Part shown: positions 41,537-52,400 of the stretch, in pieces | Position numbering within the stretch: position 1 is the first letter of the stretch | How the letters are laid out: each line of letters begins with the position of its first letter | Source: Pteria penguin | Lineage: Eukaryota; Mollusca; Bivalvia; Pterioida; Pteriidae | Length of the DNA: 64,000 nucleotides | NCBI GenBank assembly: GCA_035048485.1 | Contig: CM068592.1 | Coordinates: 40,952,045-41,016,044 of the forward strand | Reading direction: 5' to 3' | Notes under the pieces: model-generated | Database searches by the model: none | What the model saw: the letters and a program-made list of their open reading frames with translations, nothing else | What the model was told of the DNA's origin: nothing | Program-made: the position numbers and the translations under genes

Positions 41537-42602
41537 TGGGATGGAAACCCAGACATAAATGTTGGAGACTAAATATGATTTCAATGCAGGTATTTCAATT
41601 TAGTTCATTGAATCATCGAAGCAAGTATATTGATGCAACATTTTATGAATACTATGCGAATACCTGTCATGTTTACTGCTATTTTTGTGGAGGGAATAAG
41701 ACTTATCGTTGTCGGCACTGCAAAATAAATAATTAATTACTTAAGTATATGCTGAATGCCTTAAGTTTAACAGAGTTTTGACGTTGTAAATGATTTACTA
41801 TCATATCCTTTATTCCCCTGAAGATATCCACATCCTACATTGTGAATTGTGGGGGTTATTTATTTATTTTTTTTTTTATTATTATTATTTTTCTTTTAGT
41901 GCAGGCTCTAGCGAACCGAACCATTTGACTAATATAAATACCATATGATGGGAGTCTGGGGACATCACCATCTAATATGGGGAACTTACGATAGGAAATC
42001 CATAGTCGTAATGTTTATCATATATGTTGGTATGAATATTGTTGTTAATAATTTTAATATTTAAGTCCAAAAAAGATGTTTCCTGGTCGGAAGTTTTGGC
42101 TTTGTTTAATTGAAGTTCAGATTTATAAATGTCAGTAATATAGTATTCAAACTCAGGGTTATCGATTACTAAAATATCATCAAGTCATCTAGAGTTGTCA
42201 TTGAACTTATCAATGTAAAATCGTTAAGATGTTCTAAAAGAATGCATAAAGTCTCTATCATAACAGTATAGAAATAAATCTGTTATAAAGGGAGCGCAGT
42301 TAGTGCCCATAGGAATCCCAATAATCTGTTGTTGAGTCTTGCCAGTAAATTGTACATAAGTATTATCCATCAAAAATGTGATGGCATTACATAAGTAAGT
42401 ACAAGTCCAATATCTATACTTATCATAATATTCAAACAATCAACCAAACTAGAATTCCAATAGATCAGCACTTCTATTTAGTTTATAGACAATGTGTATG
42501 ATTAATAAATCTGTAGTAAATTCGAAACACACCCTATAACGCAAGCCAAACAGTCTGGTTATCAGTTTTTTTTAATTAGGGTGTATAATAATAATAATAA
42601 TA

Positions 42603-42674
<72 letters not shown>

Positions 42675-43947
42675 TTCAAAAGAAATTTCAATATTACCAA
42701 TGTAAACACGGACATGTATAGGATATCCGGGAATGCTTAATCGGTAGCGTGGGACTTTGGGTGCCAGTGGTCCACTGGTTGGTGTCCTATCCTCTATATG
42801 ATACAACATACTGAGACCCCGAGTCACGATAGACTTTGCTTCATGTGGGCCCTTGGGATAGGTAAAATTCATTCACTATACATCAGGCATATTTCATAAA
42901 CACAGAGGTGATTTAATTTTGAAATGACACAACAAACAAGCAAGTAAAGGAGAATATGTTTTAAATATTTCCTCATACATTATGACATGAAGAGAAAGGA
43001 AAACTGTTTCGACCTTGCTATATCACAACAATGTCCAAATCCATACATTGTATATGAGACATTACAACAATTTTGGGATCTTGTGATGCAATTCTCTTGT
43101 TGACTTGAGACGGTAAGTTGAAGTGGTTTACCGGTTTACGAGATCCGAAATTAAGAACATCTCCTCCTTTCAAGATCAAAGGATCTTCTGTGATCCGTAG
43201 AAAACATGGCTGCAATGCATCACCCTCATCATATTTAACCTGTGTTATCTAAATGGAATAATATTTTGGATAGCTATTTATAATAACATAATGTATATGT
43301 ACCGAAATAAATTCTTATGCCAGAGGTAAGCATTTCAACAAATGTATGTAAAAAACTCGAAACTGTGGAATACAAAAATATATGCAAAACCTAGCAATAT
43401 AAAGCTCAGAATAACCTGATGCACTGCCGCTATGACACTAACATCAACGTACCGTGCTAGACGTTTATAGACCTGCAAGAAGCAGAGATTTGACCTCGTT
43501 CCCTGGAGGTGACCGTCTGCTGCTCGGGTAGCCATACATGCCGCTAAATATCCGAAATATACTCAAGAACCACAAAATTAATGTCAACCAGAGCTTAAAG
43601 CTAAACCATCTAAGGGCAGAGGTATGCATGCGGGAAATATTCTTTTCCATTATTATTCAATGATTATTAGAATTACCTGTTGTACAAACATCAGAGCAGG
43701 GTTTTGTTTCTTTGACAGGAACCATGTTACATTGCTGCAAACATTGGTCGTAAGTGAGACTGGGATCCATACAGCAAACAGCCTTCTTTCGTGTCCTTGT
43801 CCCGTTACCACATGTACCAGTACAGTCTTGCCATGAGTACCAACTCTCCCACGTACAGAAACTGTTACATATAACCTTGCTCCATATTGGTACTACCAGC
43901 AAAACTATTAAAATCCATAAGAACAAGACACGAAAATGCAAAAACAT
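36389..43947 (-). CDS. Thrombospondin type-1 domain single-pass membrane protein (five exons)
   Basis: Gene model joined from five exons: 43947-43677, 41717-41664, 39819-39766, 39193-39140 and 36603-36389. Every junction is phase 1 with GT/AG borders. The predicted 215-residue protein has a signal peptide (about 1-23), one TSP1 domain (about 27-90), three near-identical 18-residue Ser/Thr-rich stalk units (91-144), a membrane span (about 148-171) and a basic cytoplasmic tail to 215. TSP1 domains usually mediate extracellular adhesion or ligand binding, so a surface receptor or adhesion role is plausible but unproven; no named family was recognised. Introns hold SINE copies, a decayed Penelope-like reverse transcriptase and a terminal-inverted-repeat element. 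Because each stalk exon is 54 bp and symmetric, skipping any of them keeps the frame, so stalk-length isoforms are possible. Further exons may be missed. Confidence 0.72.
36672..36945. mobile_element. Non-autonomous element with terminal inverted repeats and G/C tracts
   Basis: The left end AGGGATCAACCATTTGACTT, then a G-tract, then AGCAGGAAGACTTT, is mirrored on the right by AAAGTCTTCCTGC, a C-tract and AATTAAATGGTAGCTCCCT. The inverted arms are about 45-70 bases with imperfect matches; the interior repeats GCCGGATTATTTTTTT. It is intronic, about 70 bases from the acceptor of the membrane exon. Confidence 0.7.
37387..37409. repeat. Short (AT)n tract
   Basis: About 11 dinucleotides in the last intron of the TSP1 gene. 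The rest of that intron (36946-38554) holds only the SINE-head fragment at 37741-37800 and T/G-rich runs near 37980-38040. Confidence 0.8.
37741..37800 (-). mobile_element. tRNA-derived SINE head fragment (second family)
   Basis: The minus strand reads GGATAGTTCAATGGCGAGAG followed by CGTCCGCCT, a typical tRNA A-box and anticodon-arm region of a SINE head. It stops just before a B box would appear, so it is a fragment and not a tRNA gene. Confidence 0.45.
38555..38735 (-). mobile_element. SINE copy with tRNA-derived head
   Basis: Reverse copy with the tRNA-like part ending GAAGCCGACGTGGCTCAGTA on the minus strand, a degenerate B box near 38673-38690, and the same downstream body as the copy at 29401. 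Confidence 0.65.
39140..39193 (-). CDS. Stalk exon, copy 3 (54 bp)
   Basis: Acceptor TATTTTGCAG, donor GTACTCGC, phase 1 on both sides. It encodes VPTTMSSIPSTKKAVNMT. It lies nearest to the membrane exon and is about 2.5 kb upstream of it in the transcript direction. Confidence 0.72.
39425..39547 (-). mobile_element. SINE copy, head truncated
   Basis: It shares the SINE body and B box (GGGTTCGACTCCCGCC, minus strand) but lacks the A-box end, which was lost together with the adjoining spacer. Confidence 0.6.
39766..39819 (-). CDS. Stalk exon, copy 2 (54 bp)
   Basis: Acceptor TGTATTGCAG, donor GTATTCGC, phase 1 on both sides. It encodes VPTTISHIPSKKKAVSMT. It differs from the neighbouring copies by a few codons while keeping its splice sites and open frame. 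Confidence 0.72.
39901..40072 (+). mobile_element. Dispersed element inserted in an intron block
   Basis: Starts GACGGGTGTTGCATGCAATC and ends TACGTCTTCGTTTTTTACTT. The other intron blocks lack it, so its borders define the element as about 172 bp. Confidence 0.72.
40220..40395 (-). mobile_element. SINE copy in third intron block
   Basis: A clear B box, GGGTTCGACTCCCGC (minus strand), near 40335-40350, and the GTGTCACGGT body motif. The A-box region is degenerate. Confidence 0.6.
40856..40893 (-). pseudogene. Broken stalk-exon copy
   Basis: The first part of the stalk exon (TACCGACAACGATAAGC on the minus strand) is present, but its acceptor reads TTTTGCGG in place of TTTTGCAG. The rest of the exon, its donor and part of the adjoining intron are deleted: the sequence jumps directly to CATCGAAG, which in intact copies lies beyond the donor. 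The exon therefore cannot be spliced normally. Confidence 0.75.
41070..41265 (-). mobile_element. SINE copy in fourth intron block
   Basis: Full-length-looking reverse copy: A-box side GTGGCTCAGTGGATAAGATG and B box GGGTTCGACTCCCGC on the minus strand. It is the best preserved of the intron SINEs. Confidence 0.68.
41664..41717 (-). CDS. Stalk exon, copy 1 (54 bp)
   Basis: Flanked by acceptor TTTTGCAG and donor GTATTCGC. Read in phase 1 it encodes VPTTISLIPSTKIAVNMT. It has the same length, phase and splice-site context as the copies at 39766-39819 and 39140-39193, and sits at the end of an intron block that is itself tandemly repeated. It is rich in Thr, Ser and Pro, as expected of an extracellular O-glycosylated stalk. 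Confidence 0.72.
41901..42439 (-). pseudogene. Penelope-like element reverse transcriptase fragment
   Basis: Conceptual translation shows conserved reverse-transcriptase motifs of Penelope-like elements: GIPMGTNCAPF, then TDLFLYCYDRDFM, then LDDILVIDNPEF, then SFLDLNI and, in another frame, LPSYGIYISQMVRFARAC. Two in-frame stops (42226-42224 and 42187-42185, the second right before the LDD) and a frameshift near 41975 show that it is dead. The N-terminal part and the GIY-YIG endonuclease are absent. It lies in intron 1 of the TSP1 gene, on the same strand. Confidence 0.82.
42587..42673. repeat. (TAA/TTA)n microsatellite
   Basis: TAA repeats switch to TTA at about 42602, so the tract can fold on itself. 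It is intronic, next to the Penelope-like fragment. Confidence 0.93.
42719..42900 (+). mobile_element. Possible diverged SINE-related repeat
   Basis: Contains CCCCGAGTCACGATAG and a CATCAGGCATATTTCATAAA tail similar to the body of the SINE at 29401. The head has no recognisable A or B box. It lies in intron 1 of the TSP1 gene. Confidence 0.35.
43018..43239 (-). other. Candidate terminal exon (73 codons), unrecognised
   Basis: After an acceptor AACACAG there are 73 open codons and a TAG stop. The protein reads VKYDEGDALQPCFLRITEDP and on through LKGGDVLNFGSRKPVNHF. The DPLILKGGDV stretch faintly recalls the first strands of GM2-activator/ML-type lipid-binding domains, but the cysteine pattern is missing, so no function is assigned. 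It joins in phase 0 with the candidate exon at 43416-43472. It could be a relic or chance. Confidence 0.25.
43416..43472 (-). other. Candidate small exon (19 codons), low confidence
   Basis: Acceptor CTGCTTCTTGCAG and donor CAG|GTTATT bracket a 57-bp open stretch encoding VYKRLARYVDVSVIAAVHQ in phase 0. It lies in intron 1 of the TSP1 gene, whose phase 1 does not match, so if real it belongs to another transcript or to a relic gene. Confidence 0.2.
43677..43947 (-). CDS. Exon 1: signal peptide and TSP1 domain
   Basis: The exon starts at the ATG of MFLHFRVLFL; the reading frame stays open to an upstream TTG, but this ATG begins the hydrophobic leader. Residues 7-20 are a strong signal-peptide core. 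The TSP1 domain shows W33-x-x-W36-x-x-W39, which fits C-mannosylation WxxW motifs, then C42-TG-T45-C46-GN-G49, an exact O-fucosylation motif (CxxTCxxG), followed by RTRKK. Ten cysteines lie at 27, 31, 42, 46, 58, 59, 69, 73, 84 and 88. The exon ends after ACA ACA G with a good donor (GTAATT), leaving phase 1. Confidence 0.82.
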
Positions 43948-44689
43948 TTTCAAAATATGTTTCTTCCAACGATTCGGGAGAAATGTCCATATGAATTAAG
44001 CTGAACTGAATCTACACTTTCTATCTGTATGTTTAATAAGAAGAAAGAAATTAAAACTGGAATACAAACTCTGAAGAAGTCTCAATACGGTCATTCCAAG
44101 AAATTTCGAAAATTCTACTCCAGGAGAATTTTCTGCTTGCTGTGTTCCTCTCTCTGGAAGTTGGGATTCGCCTATTCATTATAATACATTAGTATAGCTG
44201 AACTCTTTGACTTTACTGCAATATCATTGTGGACAGGATCAAGTAAGTCTTAAAGAGTGTGTCTAATTCTGAAGTCGTTGCTACCTTTATCGGTTTGGTC
44301 GCCCTTGTGAGACATATATCAACTTAATTTATCACATATTAGCACTGTACGTCGATCCCCCATATTGAGTTTTCCATCATAATGAAAATATTATCTATTT
44401 TTCGATAAAGTGTCATGAAATGTGGTATTATAACACAGAGCTAGACTCACAAACGGACCGCAGGTTTGTTGACTTTTATATCTCCCGCTTTCAACAATTT
44501 TTCAAAGATACTACAGTCTCGTACCAAGTTATTATCGACATTTCATACATACTCTTAATTGGTGTATGGCAATATTCGTTGTTTATGATGTATGTTCACT
44601 TGATCGGTTTAATTATTGAATTAGGTGTTCAGTTCATGATATTGATATTAAACGAAAGCCCAGATGCTCTCTTGTTGGCAGATCGTCGA
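43948..44689 (-). other. Upstream region of the TSP1 gene
   Basis: Expected to hold the 5' untranslated region and promoter of the gene starting at 43947. No specific element was recognised. Confidence 0.3.
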
Positions 44690-44753
<64 letters not shown>

Positions 44754-44775
44754 ATTATTATTTATTTATTTATTA

Positions 44776-44867
<92 letters not shown>

Positions 44868-44870
44868 TTG
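44690..44870. repeat. (TTA)n microsatellite with interruptions
   Basis: About 180 bases of TTA, with ATT/TTTA interruptions near 44745-44775. A SINE-tail-like fragment follows at 44905-44965. 44966-46029 shows no supported feature. Confidence 0.93.
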
Positions 44871-46029
44871 CGGGAATAGGTGTTTTTTTTTTAGTTATTT
44901 ATTGTTTTACATCACGCTACGATTACTTCACCGTGGTGATAGCATCGGCCTTACATATTTAACAAATAAGGACCTACTTGAAGCACTCACTAAAGTTTAA
45001 CGTGCCATCACCTATCGTGATATTGAACTTGTAAATTTATCCCAATTACATCCTGTGGAAACAAATTGTCTGAGGCAACTTTTCTGTATGGCTCGCCTCT
45101 GTCTTGCAAGGTAATATCTAGGTAAAGGTTATATCTATTGTCTGGATGGCATGCGACATATGACCATCTAGCTTATCTTTTTATTGCGTCTCTTCCTATT
45201 TAAAAGTGATTAAAGTACTCAACCATATTCCAAACAGATTAAAGGTATCAAGGAGAGATATACGTATCAATAAGTTTTTTATCCAAGTTTATCTCTGCTT
45301 ATGTTTGGTTGTAATTATGCAGTCAGCTTGGTGTAGGAGCAAGCACTTTCAACATATTGTAATTACGATCTCATATTAAACTGGGTCGTAGAGGACAGGA
45401 AAAGGACGGAAGAGATGGGGTGGAAGAGGTTAAAAAGGGTGAGAGAAAGGACATATGGGATTGCACAAGGAAAACTTTAAAGTTAAATGTAAGCACTAAA
45501 ATCATTAAAAATTTTTATACCAGGATCACAATAAAAGATCAAGACAGAGATTTGCATAATATCTATTAAGATATAAATTCAATTATAATATGAAATTGAA
45601 GACGTTTATCCTCGTTATGTTTCCTTATTATTTATTTCTTTTTATTATTATTTTCCTTTTTATCTTTCCTTTTTTTTTCTTTTTCATTCATCCTTTTTTC
45701 CTGATTGAAAAAGTGAAAACTCAGTATCACAAGGATAATACCGCACAATAGCCATTCCGCACAGTGTTGACACACACAATCACACCTCACACTTTATCAC
45801 AATTTCAGCTTTCATATCACTCATTTTCCATTCATAGGTAACAAGATTCCGTCCTTCCCTGCCTATGGCGTTCAAATTCCATAACGTATACCCTATGTCA
45901 GAACATGGTCCTCTTGCCAGTGTTTTGTTCCGAGGGCCAGCCGACTAAACTACTCACACTGAAGGAATATTGCTCAACAATATGGTGTCCTGCTTTTCAA
46001 GAACGCTAAAGATACTTTACACCACGTTT

Positions 46030-46390
46030 CGTGTCAAGTAAAAAACGAAAAGTATCGAAGGGTAAATCATATTTCATAGTCCATGGAAACAAAGGACAAT
46101 ATCGTGTATAGTGTCATACTCAGACAAATGCCAACCCCAATAAAGTCGAAGCGAGACCATATGTCCGAAGGAGTAAGCGTCCCCTGGTTGCGTGCTACAC
46201 CCGTCTTCAACAACTTTTTAAGTCAAGGAAGTACATGTATATACATAATTATACACATATGAACACATGAAGGAGAGAAGAACACGAAGTCAAATTATCC
46301 TATCCACGGTATGAAATTTTAACAAAAATTCAGCTGTCGGAAAATCCACGTGAACAAATTTCTGTATATATAAATATTATAGTAAATCAA
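46030..46390 (-). mobile_element. Dispersed element directly left of the 45-bp array
   Basis: Minus-strand copy matching 10270-10640, with degenerate core (GTCCGAAGGAGTAAGCGTCC on plus). Its end lies about 40 bases before the satellite begins. Confidence 0.6.
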
Positions 46391-46431
46391 GAATACTCCA
46401 AAAGTTACGATAGTTTCAGATTATTGAAGAT

Positions 46432-49400
46432 ACTACACCTGTATTCTGACATCTACCGAATAACGGCACACACTTACTACATCTGTACTGTAACATCTCC
46501 TGATACACGGCACACACTTACTACATCTGTACTGTGACATCTACCTGATACATGGCACACACTTACTATATATGTACTGTGACATCTACCTGATACACAG
46601 CACACACTCATTACATCTGTACTGTGACATCTACCTGATACATAGCACACACTTACTACATCTGTACTGTGACATCTACCTGATACATGGCACACACTTA
46701 CTACATCTGTACTGTGACATCTACCTGATACACAGCACACACTTACTACATCTGTACTGTGACATCTACCTGATACACAGCACACACTTACTACATTTGT
46801 ATTCTGACATCTACCTGACACGGTACAGGTGTAGTAAATGTGTGACATCTACCTTATACATAGCACACACTTACTACACCTGTACTGTGACATCTACCTG
46901 ATACATGGCACACACTTACTACACCTGTACTGTGACACCTACCTGATAATGACACACACTGACTAAACCTGTACTGTGACATCTACCTGATACATGGCAC
47001 ACACTTACTACACCTGTACTGTGACATCTACCTGATACATGGCACACACTTACTACATATGTACTCTCACATCTACTTGATACATGGCACATACTTACTA
47101 CACCTGTACTGTGACATCTACCTGATACATGGCACACACTACATCTCTACTGTGACATCTACTTGATACATGGCACACATTTACTACACCTGTACTGTGA
47201 CATCTACCTGATACATGGCACACACTTACTACATCTGTACTGTGACATCTACCCGATACACGGCACACACTTACTACATCTGTACTGTGACATCTACCTG
47301 ATACACGGCACACACTTACTACATATGTACTGTGACATCTACCTGAATCATGGCACACACTTACTACATCTGTACTGTGACATCTACCTGATACATGGCA
47401 CACACTTACTACATCTGTACTGTGACATCTAACCGATACACGACACACACTTACTACATCTGTACTGTGACATCTACCGAACACACGACACACACTTAAT
47501 ACATATGTACTTTGACATCTACCTGATACATGGCACACACTTACTTCATCTGTTCTGTGACATCTACCTGATACATGGCACACTTACTACATCTGTATTG
47601 TGAAATCTACCTGATATATGGCACATACTTACTACATCTGTACTGTGACATCTACCTGATACATAGCACACACTTACTACATCTGTACTGTGACATCTAC
47701 CTGATACATGGCACACACTTACTATATCTGTACTGTGACATCTACCTGATACATAGCACACACTTACTACATCTGTACTGTGACATCTACCTAATATACG
47801 GCACACACTTACTACATTTGTACTCTGACATCTACCTGACACGGTACAGGTGTAGTAAATATGTGACATCTACCTTATACATAGCACACACTTACTACAC
47901 CTGTACTGTGACATCTACCTGATACATGGCACACACTTACTACATCTGTACTGTGACATCTACCTGATACATAGCACACACTTACTACATCTGTACTGTG
48001 ACATCTACCTAATATACGGCACACACTTACTACATTTGTATGCTGACATCTACCTGACACGGTACAGGTGTAGTAAATGTGTGACATCTACCTTATACAT
48101 AGCACACACTTACTACACCTGTACTGTGACATCTACCTGATACATGGCACACACATACTACACCTGTACTGTGACACCTACCTGATACATGACACACACT
48201 GACTAAACCTGTACTGTGACATCTACCTGATACATGGCACACACTTACTACACCTGTACTGTGACATCTACCTGATACATGGCACACACTTACTACATAT
48301 GTACTCTCAAATCTACTAGATACATGGCACATACTTACTACACCTGTACTGTGACATCTACCTGATACATGGCACACACTACATCTCTACTGTGACATCT
48401 ACTTGATACATGGCACACATTTACTACACCTGTACTGTGACATCTACCTGATACATGGCACACACTTACTACATCTGTACTGTGACATCTACCCGATACA
48501 CGGCACACACTTATTACATCTGTACTGTGACATCTACCTGATACACGGCACACACTTACTACATATGTACTGTGACATCTACCTGAATCATGGCACACAC
48601 TTACTACATCTGTACTGTGACATCTACCTGATACATGGCACACACTTACTACATCTGTACTGTGACATCTAACCGATACACGACACACACTTACTACATC
48701 TGTACTGTGACATCTACCTGATACATGGCACACACTTACTACACCTGTACTGTGACATCTACCTGATACACGGCACACACTTACTACATCTGTACTATGA
48801 CATCTACCTGATACATGGCACACACTACATCTATACTGTGACATCTACCTGATACATGGCACACACTACATCTGTACCGTGACATCTACCTGATAAACGG
48901 CACACACTTACTACATATGTACTGTGACATCTACCTGATACATGGCACACACTTACTACATCTGTACTGTGACATCTACCTCATACATAGCACACACTTA
49001 CTACACCTGTACTGTGATATCTACCTAATATACGGCACACACTTACTACATTTGTACTCTGACATCTACCTGATACACGGTACAGGTATAGTAAATGAGT
49101 GACATCTACCTTATACATGGCACACACTTACTACACCTGTACTGTGACATCTACCTGATACATGGCACACACTTACTACACCTGTGCTGTGACATCTACC
49201 TGATACATGGCACACACTGACTAAACCTGTACTGCGACATCTACCTGATACATGGCACACACTCACAACACCTGTACTGTGACATCTACCTGATACATGA
49301 CACACACTTACTACATATGTACTCTCACTTCTACTTGACACATGGCACATACTTACTACACCTATACTATGACATCTACCTGATACATGGCACATACTAC

Positions 49401-52400
49401 ATCTCTACTGTGACATCTACCTGATACATGGCACACACTTACTACATCTGTACTGTGACATCTACCCGATACACGGCACACACTTACTACATCTGTACTG
49501 TGACATCTACCTGATACATGGCACACACTTACTACATCTGTACTGTCACATCTACCTGATATATGGCACACACTTCCTACACCTGTCCTGTGACATCTAC
49601 CTGATACACGGCATACGCTTACTACACATGTACTCTGACATCTACTTGATACATGGCACACATTTACTAAACCTATACCATGACATCTACCTGATACATG
49701 GCACACACTTACTACATCTGTACTGTGACATCTACCTGATATATGGCACACACTTACTACACCTGTACTGTGACATCTACCTGACACACGACACACACTT
49801 ACTACATATGTACTAAGACATCTACCTGATACATGGCACACAGTACATCTGTACTGTGACATCTACCTGATACATGGCACACACTACATCTTTACCGTGA
49901 CATCTACCTGTTACACGCCACATACTTACTACATATGTATTCTCACATCTACCTGACACATGGCACACACTGACTACATCTGTACTGTGACATTTACCTG
50001 ATACCAGGCACACACTTCCTACACCTGTACTGTAACATCTACCTGATACATGGCACACACTTACTACATATGTACTCTCTCATCTATTTGATACATGGCA
50101 CATACTTACTACACCTGTACTGTCACATCTACCTGATACATGGCACACACTATATCTCTACTTTGACATCTACCTGATACATGGCACACACTTACTACAC
50201 CTCCACTATGACATCTACCTGATACATGGCACACACTTACTACATCTGTACTGTGACATCTACCCGATACACGGCACACACTTACTACATCTGTACTGTG
50301 ACATCTACCTGATACACGGCACACACTTACTACATATGTACTGTGACATCTACCTGAATCATGGCACACACTTACTACATCTGTACTGTGACATCTACCT
50401 GATACATGGCACACACTTACTACATCTGTACTGTGACATCTACCCGATACACGGCACACACTTACTACATCTGTACTGTGACATCTACCGAACACACGAC
50501 ACACACTTAATACATATGTACTTTGACATCTACCTGATACATGGCACACACTTACTACATCTGTTCTGTGACATCTACCTGATACATGGCACACACTTAC
50601 TACATCTGTATTGTGACATCTACCTGATATATGGCACACACTTACTACATCTGTACTGTGACATCTACCTGATACATAGCACACACTTACTACGTCTGTA
50701 CTGTGACATCTACCTGATACATGGCACACACTTACTATATCTGTACTGTGACATCTACCTGATACACAGCACACACTCATTACATCTGTACTGTGACATC
50801 TACCTGATACATAGCACACACTTACTACATCTGTACTGTAACATCTACCTAATATACGGCACACACTTACTACATTTGTACTCTGACATCTACCTGACAC
50901 GGTACAGGTGTAGTAAATGTGTGACATCTACCTTATACATGGCACACACTTACTTCACCTGTACTGTGACATCTACCTGATACATGGCACAAACTTACTA
51001 CACCTGTACTGTGACATCTACCTGATACATGGCACACACTGACTAAACCTGTCCTGTGACATCTAAATGATACATGGCACACACTTACTACACCTGTACT
51101 GTGACATCTACCTGATACATGACAGACACTTACTACATATGTATTCTTACATCTACTTGATACATGGCACATACCTACTACACCTGTACTGTGACATCTA
51201 CCTGATACATGGCACAAACTTACTACACCTGTACTGTGATATCTACTTGATACATGGCACACACTGACTAAACCTGTCCTGTGACATTCACTTGATACAT
51301 GGCACACACTCACTACACCTGTACTGTGACATCTACCTGATACATGACAGACACTTACTACATATGTATTCTTACATCTACTTGATACATGGCACATGCT
51401 TACTACACCTGTACTGTGACATCTACCTGATACATGGCACACACTACATCTCTACTCTGACATCTACCTGATACATGCCACACATTTACTACACCTGTAC
51501 TGTGATATCTACCTGATACATGGCACACACTTCCTACATCTGTACTGTGACATCTACCTGATACATGGCACACACTTACTACATCGGTACTGTGACATCT
51601 ACCCTATACACGGCACACACTTACTACATCTGTACTGTGACATCTACCGAATACACAACACACACTTACTACATCTGTACTGTGACATCTACCTGATACA
51701 CGGCACACACTTACTACATATGTCCTGTGGCATCCACCTGAATCATGGCACACACTTCCTACATCTGTACTGTGACATCTACCTGATACATAGCACACAC
51801 TTACTACATCTGTACTGTGACATCTTCCTGATACACGGCACACACTTACTACATATGTACTGTGACATCTACCTAATACATAGCACACACTTACTACATC
51901 TGTACTGTGACATCTACCTGATATATGGCACACACTTACTACACCTGTATTGTGACATCTACCTGATACACGGAACACACTTACTACATATGTACTATGA
52001 CATCTACCTGATACATGGCACACACTTACTACATCTGTACTGTGACATCTACCTGATACATGGCACACACTTACTACATCTGTACTGTGACATCTACCTG
52101 ATACATAGCACACACTTACTACATCTGTACTGTGATATCTACCTAATATACGGCACACACTTACTACATTTGTACTCTGACATCTACCTGATACACGGTA
52201 CAGGTATAGTAAATGAGTGACATCTACCTTATACATGGCACACACTTACTACACCTGTACTGTGACATCTACCTGATACATGGCACACACTTACTACACC
52301 TGTACTGTGACATCTACCTGATACATGGCACACACTGACTAAACCTGTACTGTGACATCTACCTGATACATGGCACACACTTACTACATATGTATTCTCA

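Larger units (their letters stand above)
38555..41850 (-). repeat. Tandemly duplicated intron/exon blocks of the TSP1 gene
   Basis: Four blocks share the same order on the plus strand: a start resembling TCATATCATTTATTCCCTGA, a reverse SINE copy, a spacer, a CT tract and the stalk exon. Approximate blocks are 38555-39272 (5' part not delimited), 39273-40072, 40073-40948 and 40949-41790; a truncated fifth start lies at 41791-41850. The second block lost most of its spacer and gained a 172-bp dispersed element at 39901-40072. The third lost most of its exon. The duplication thus multiplied the exon together with its intron. Confidence 0.8.
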
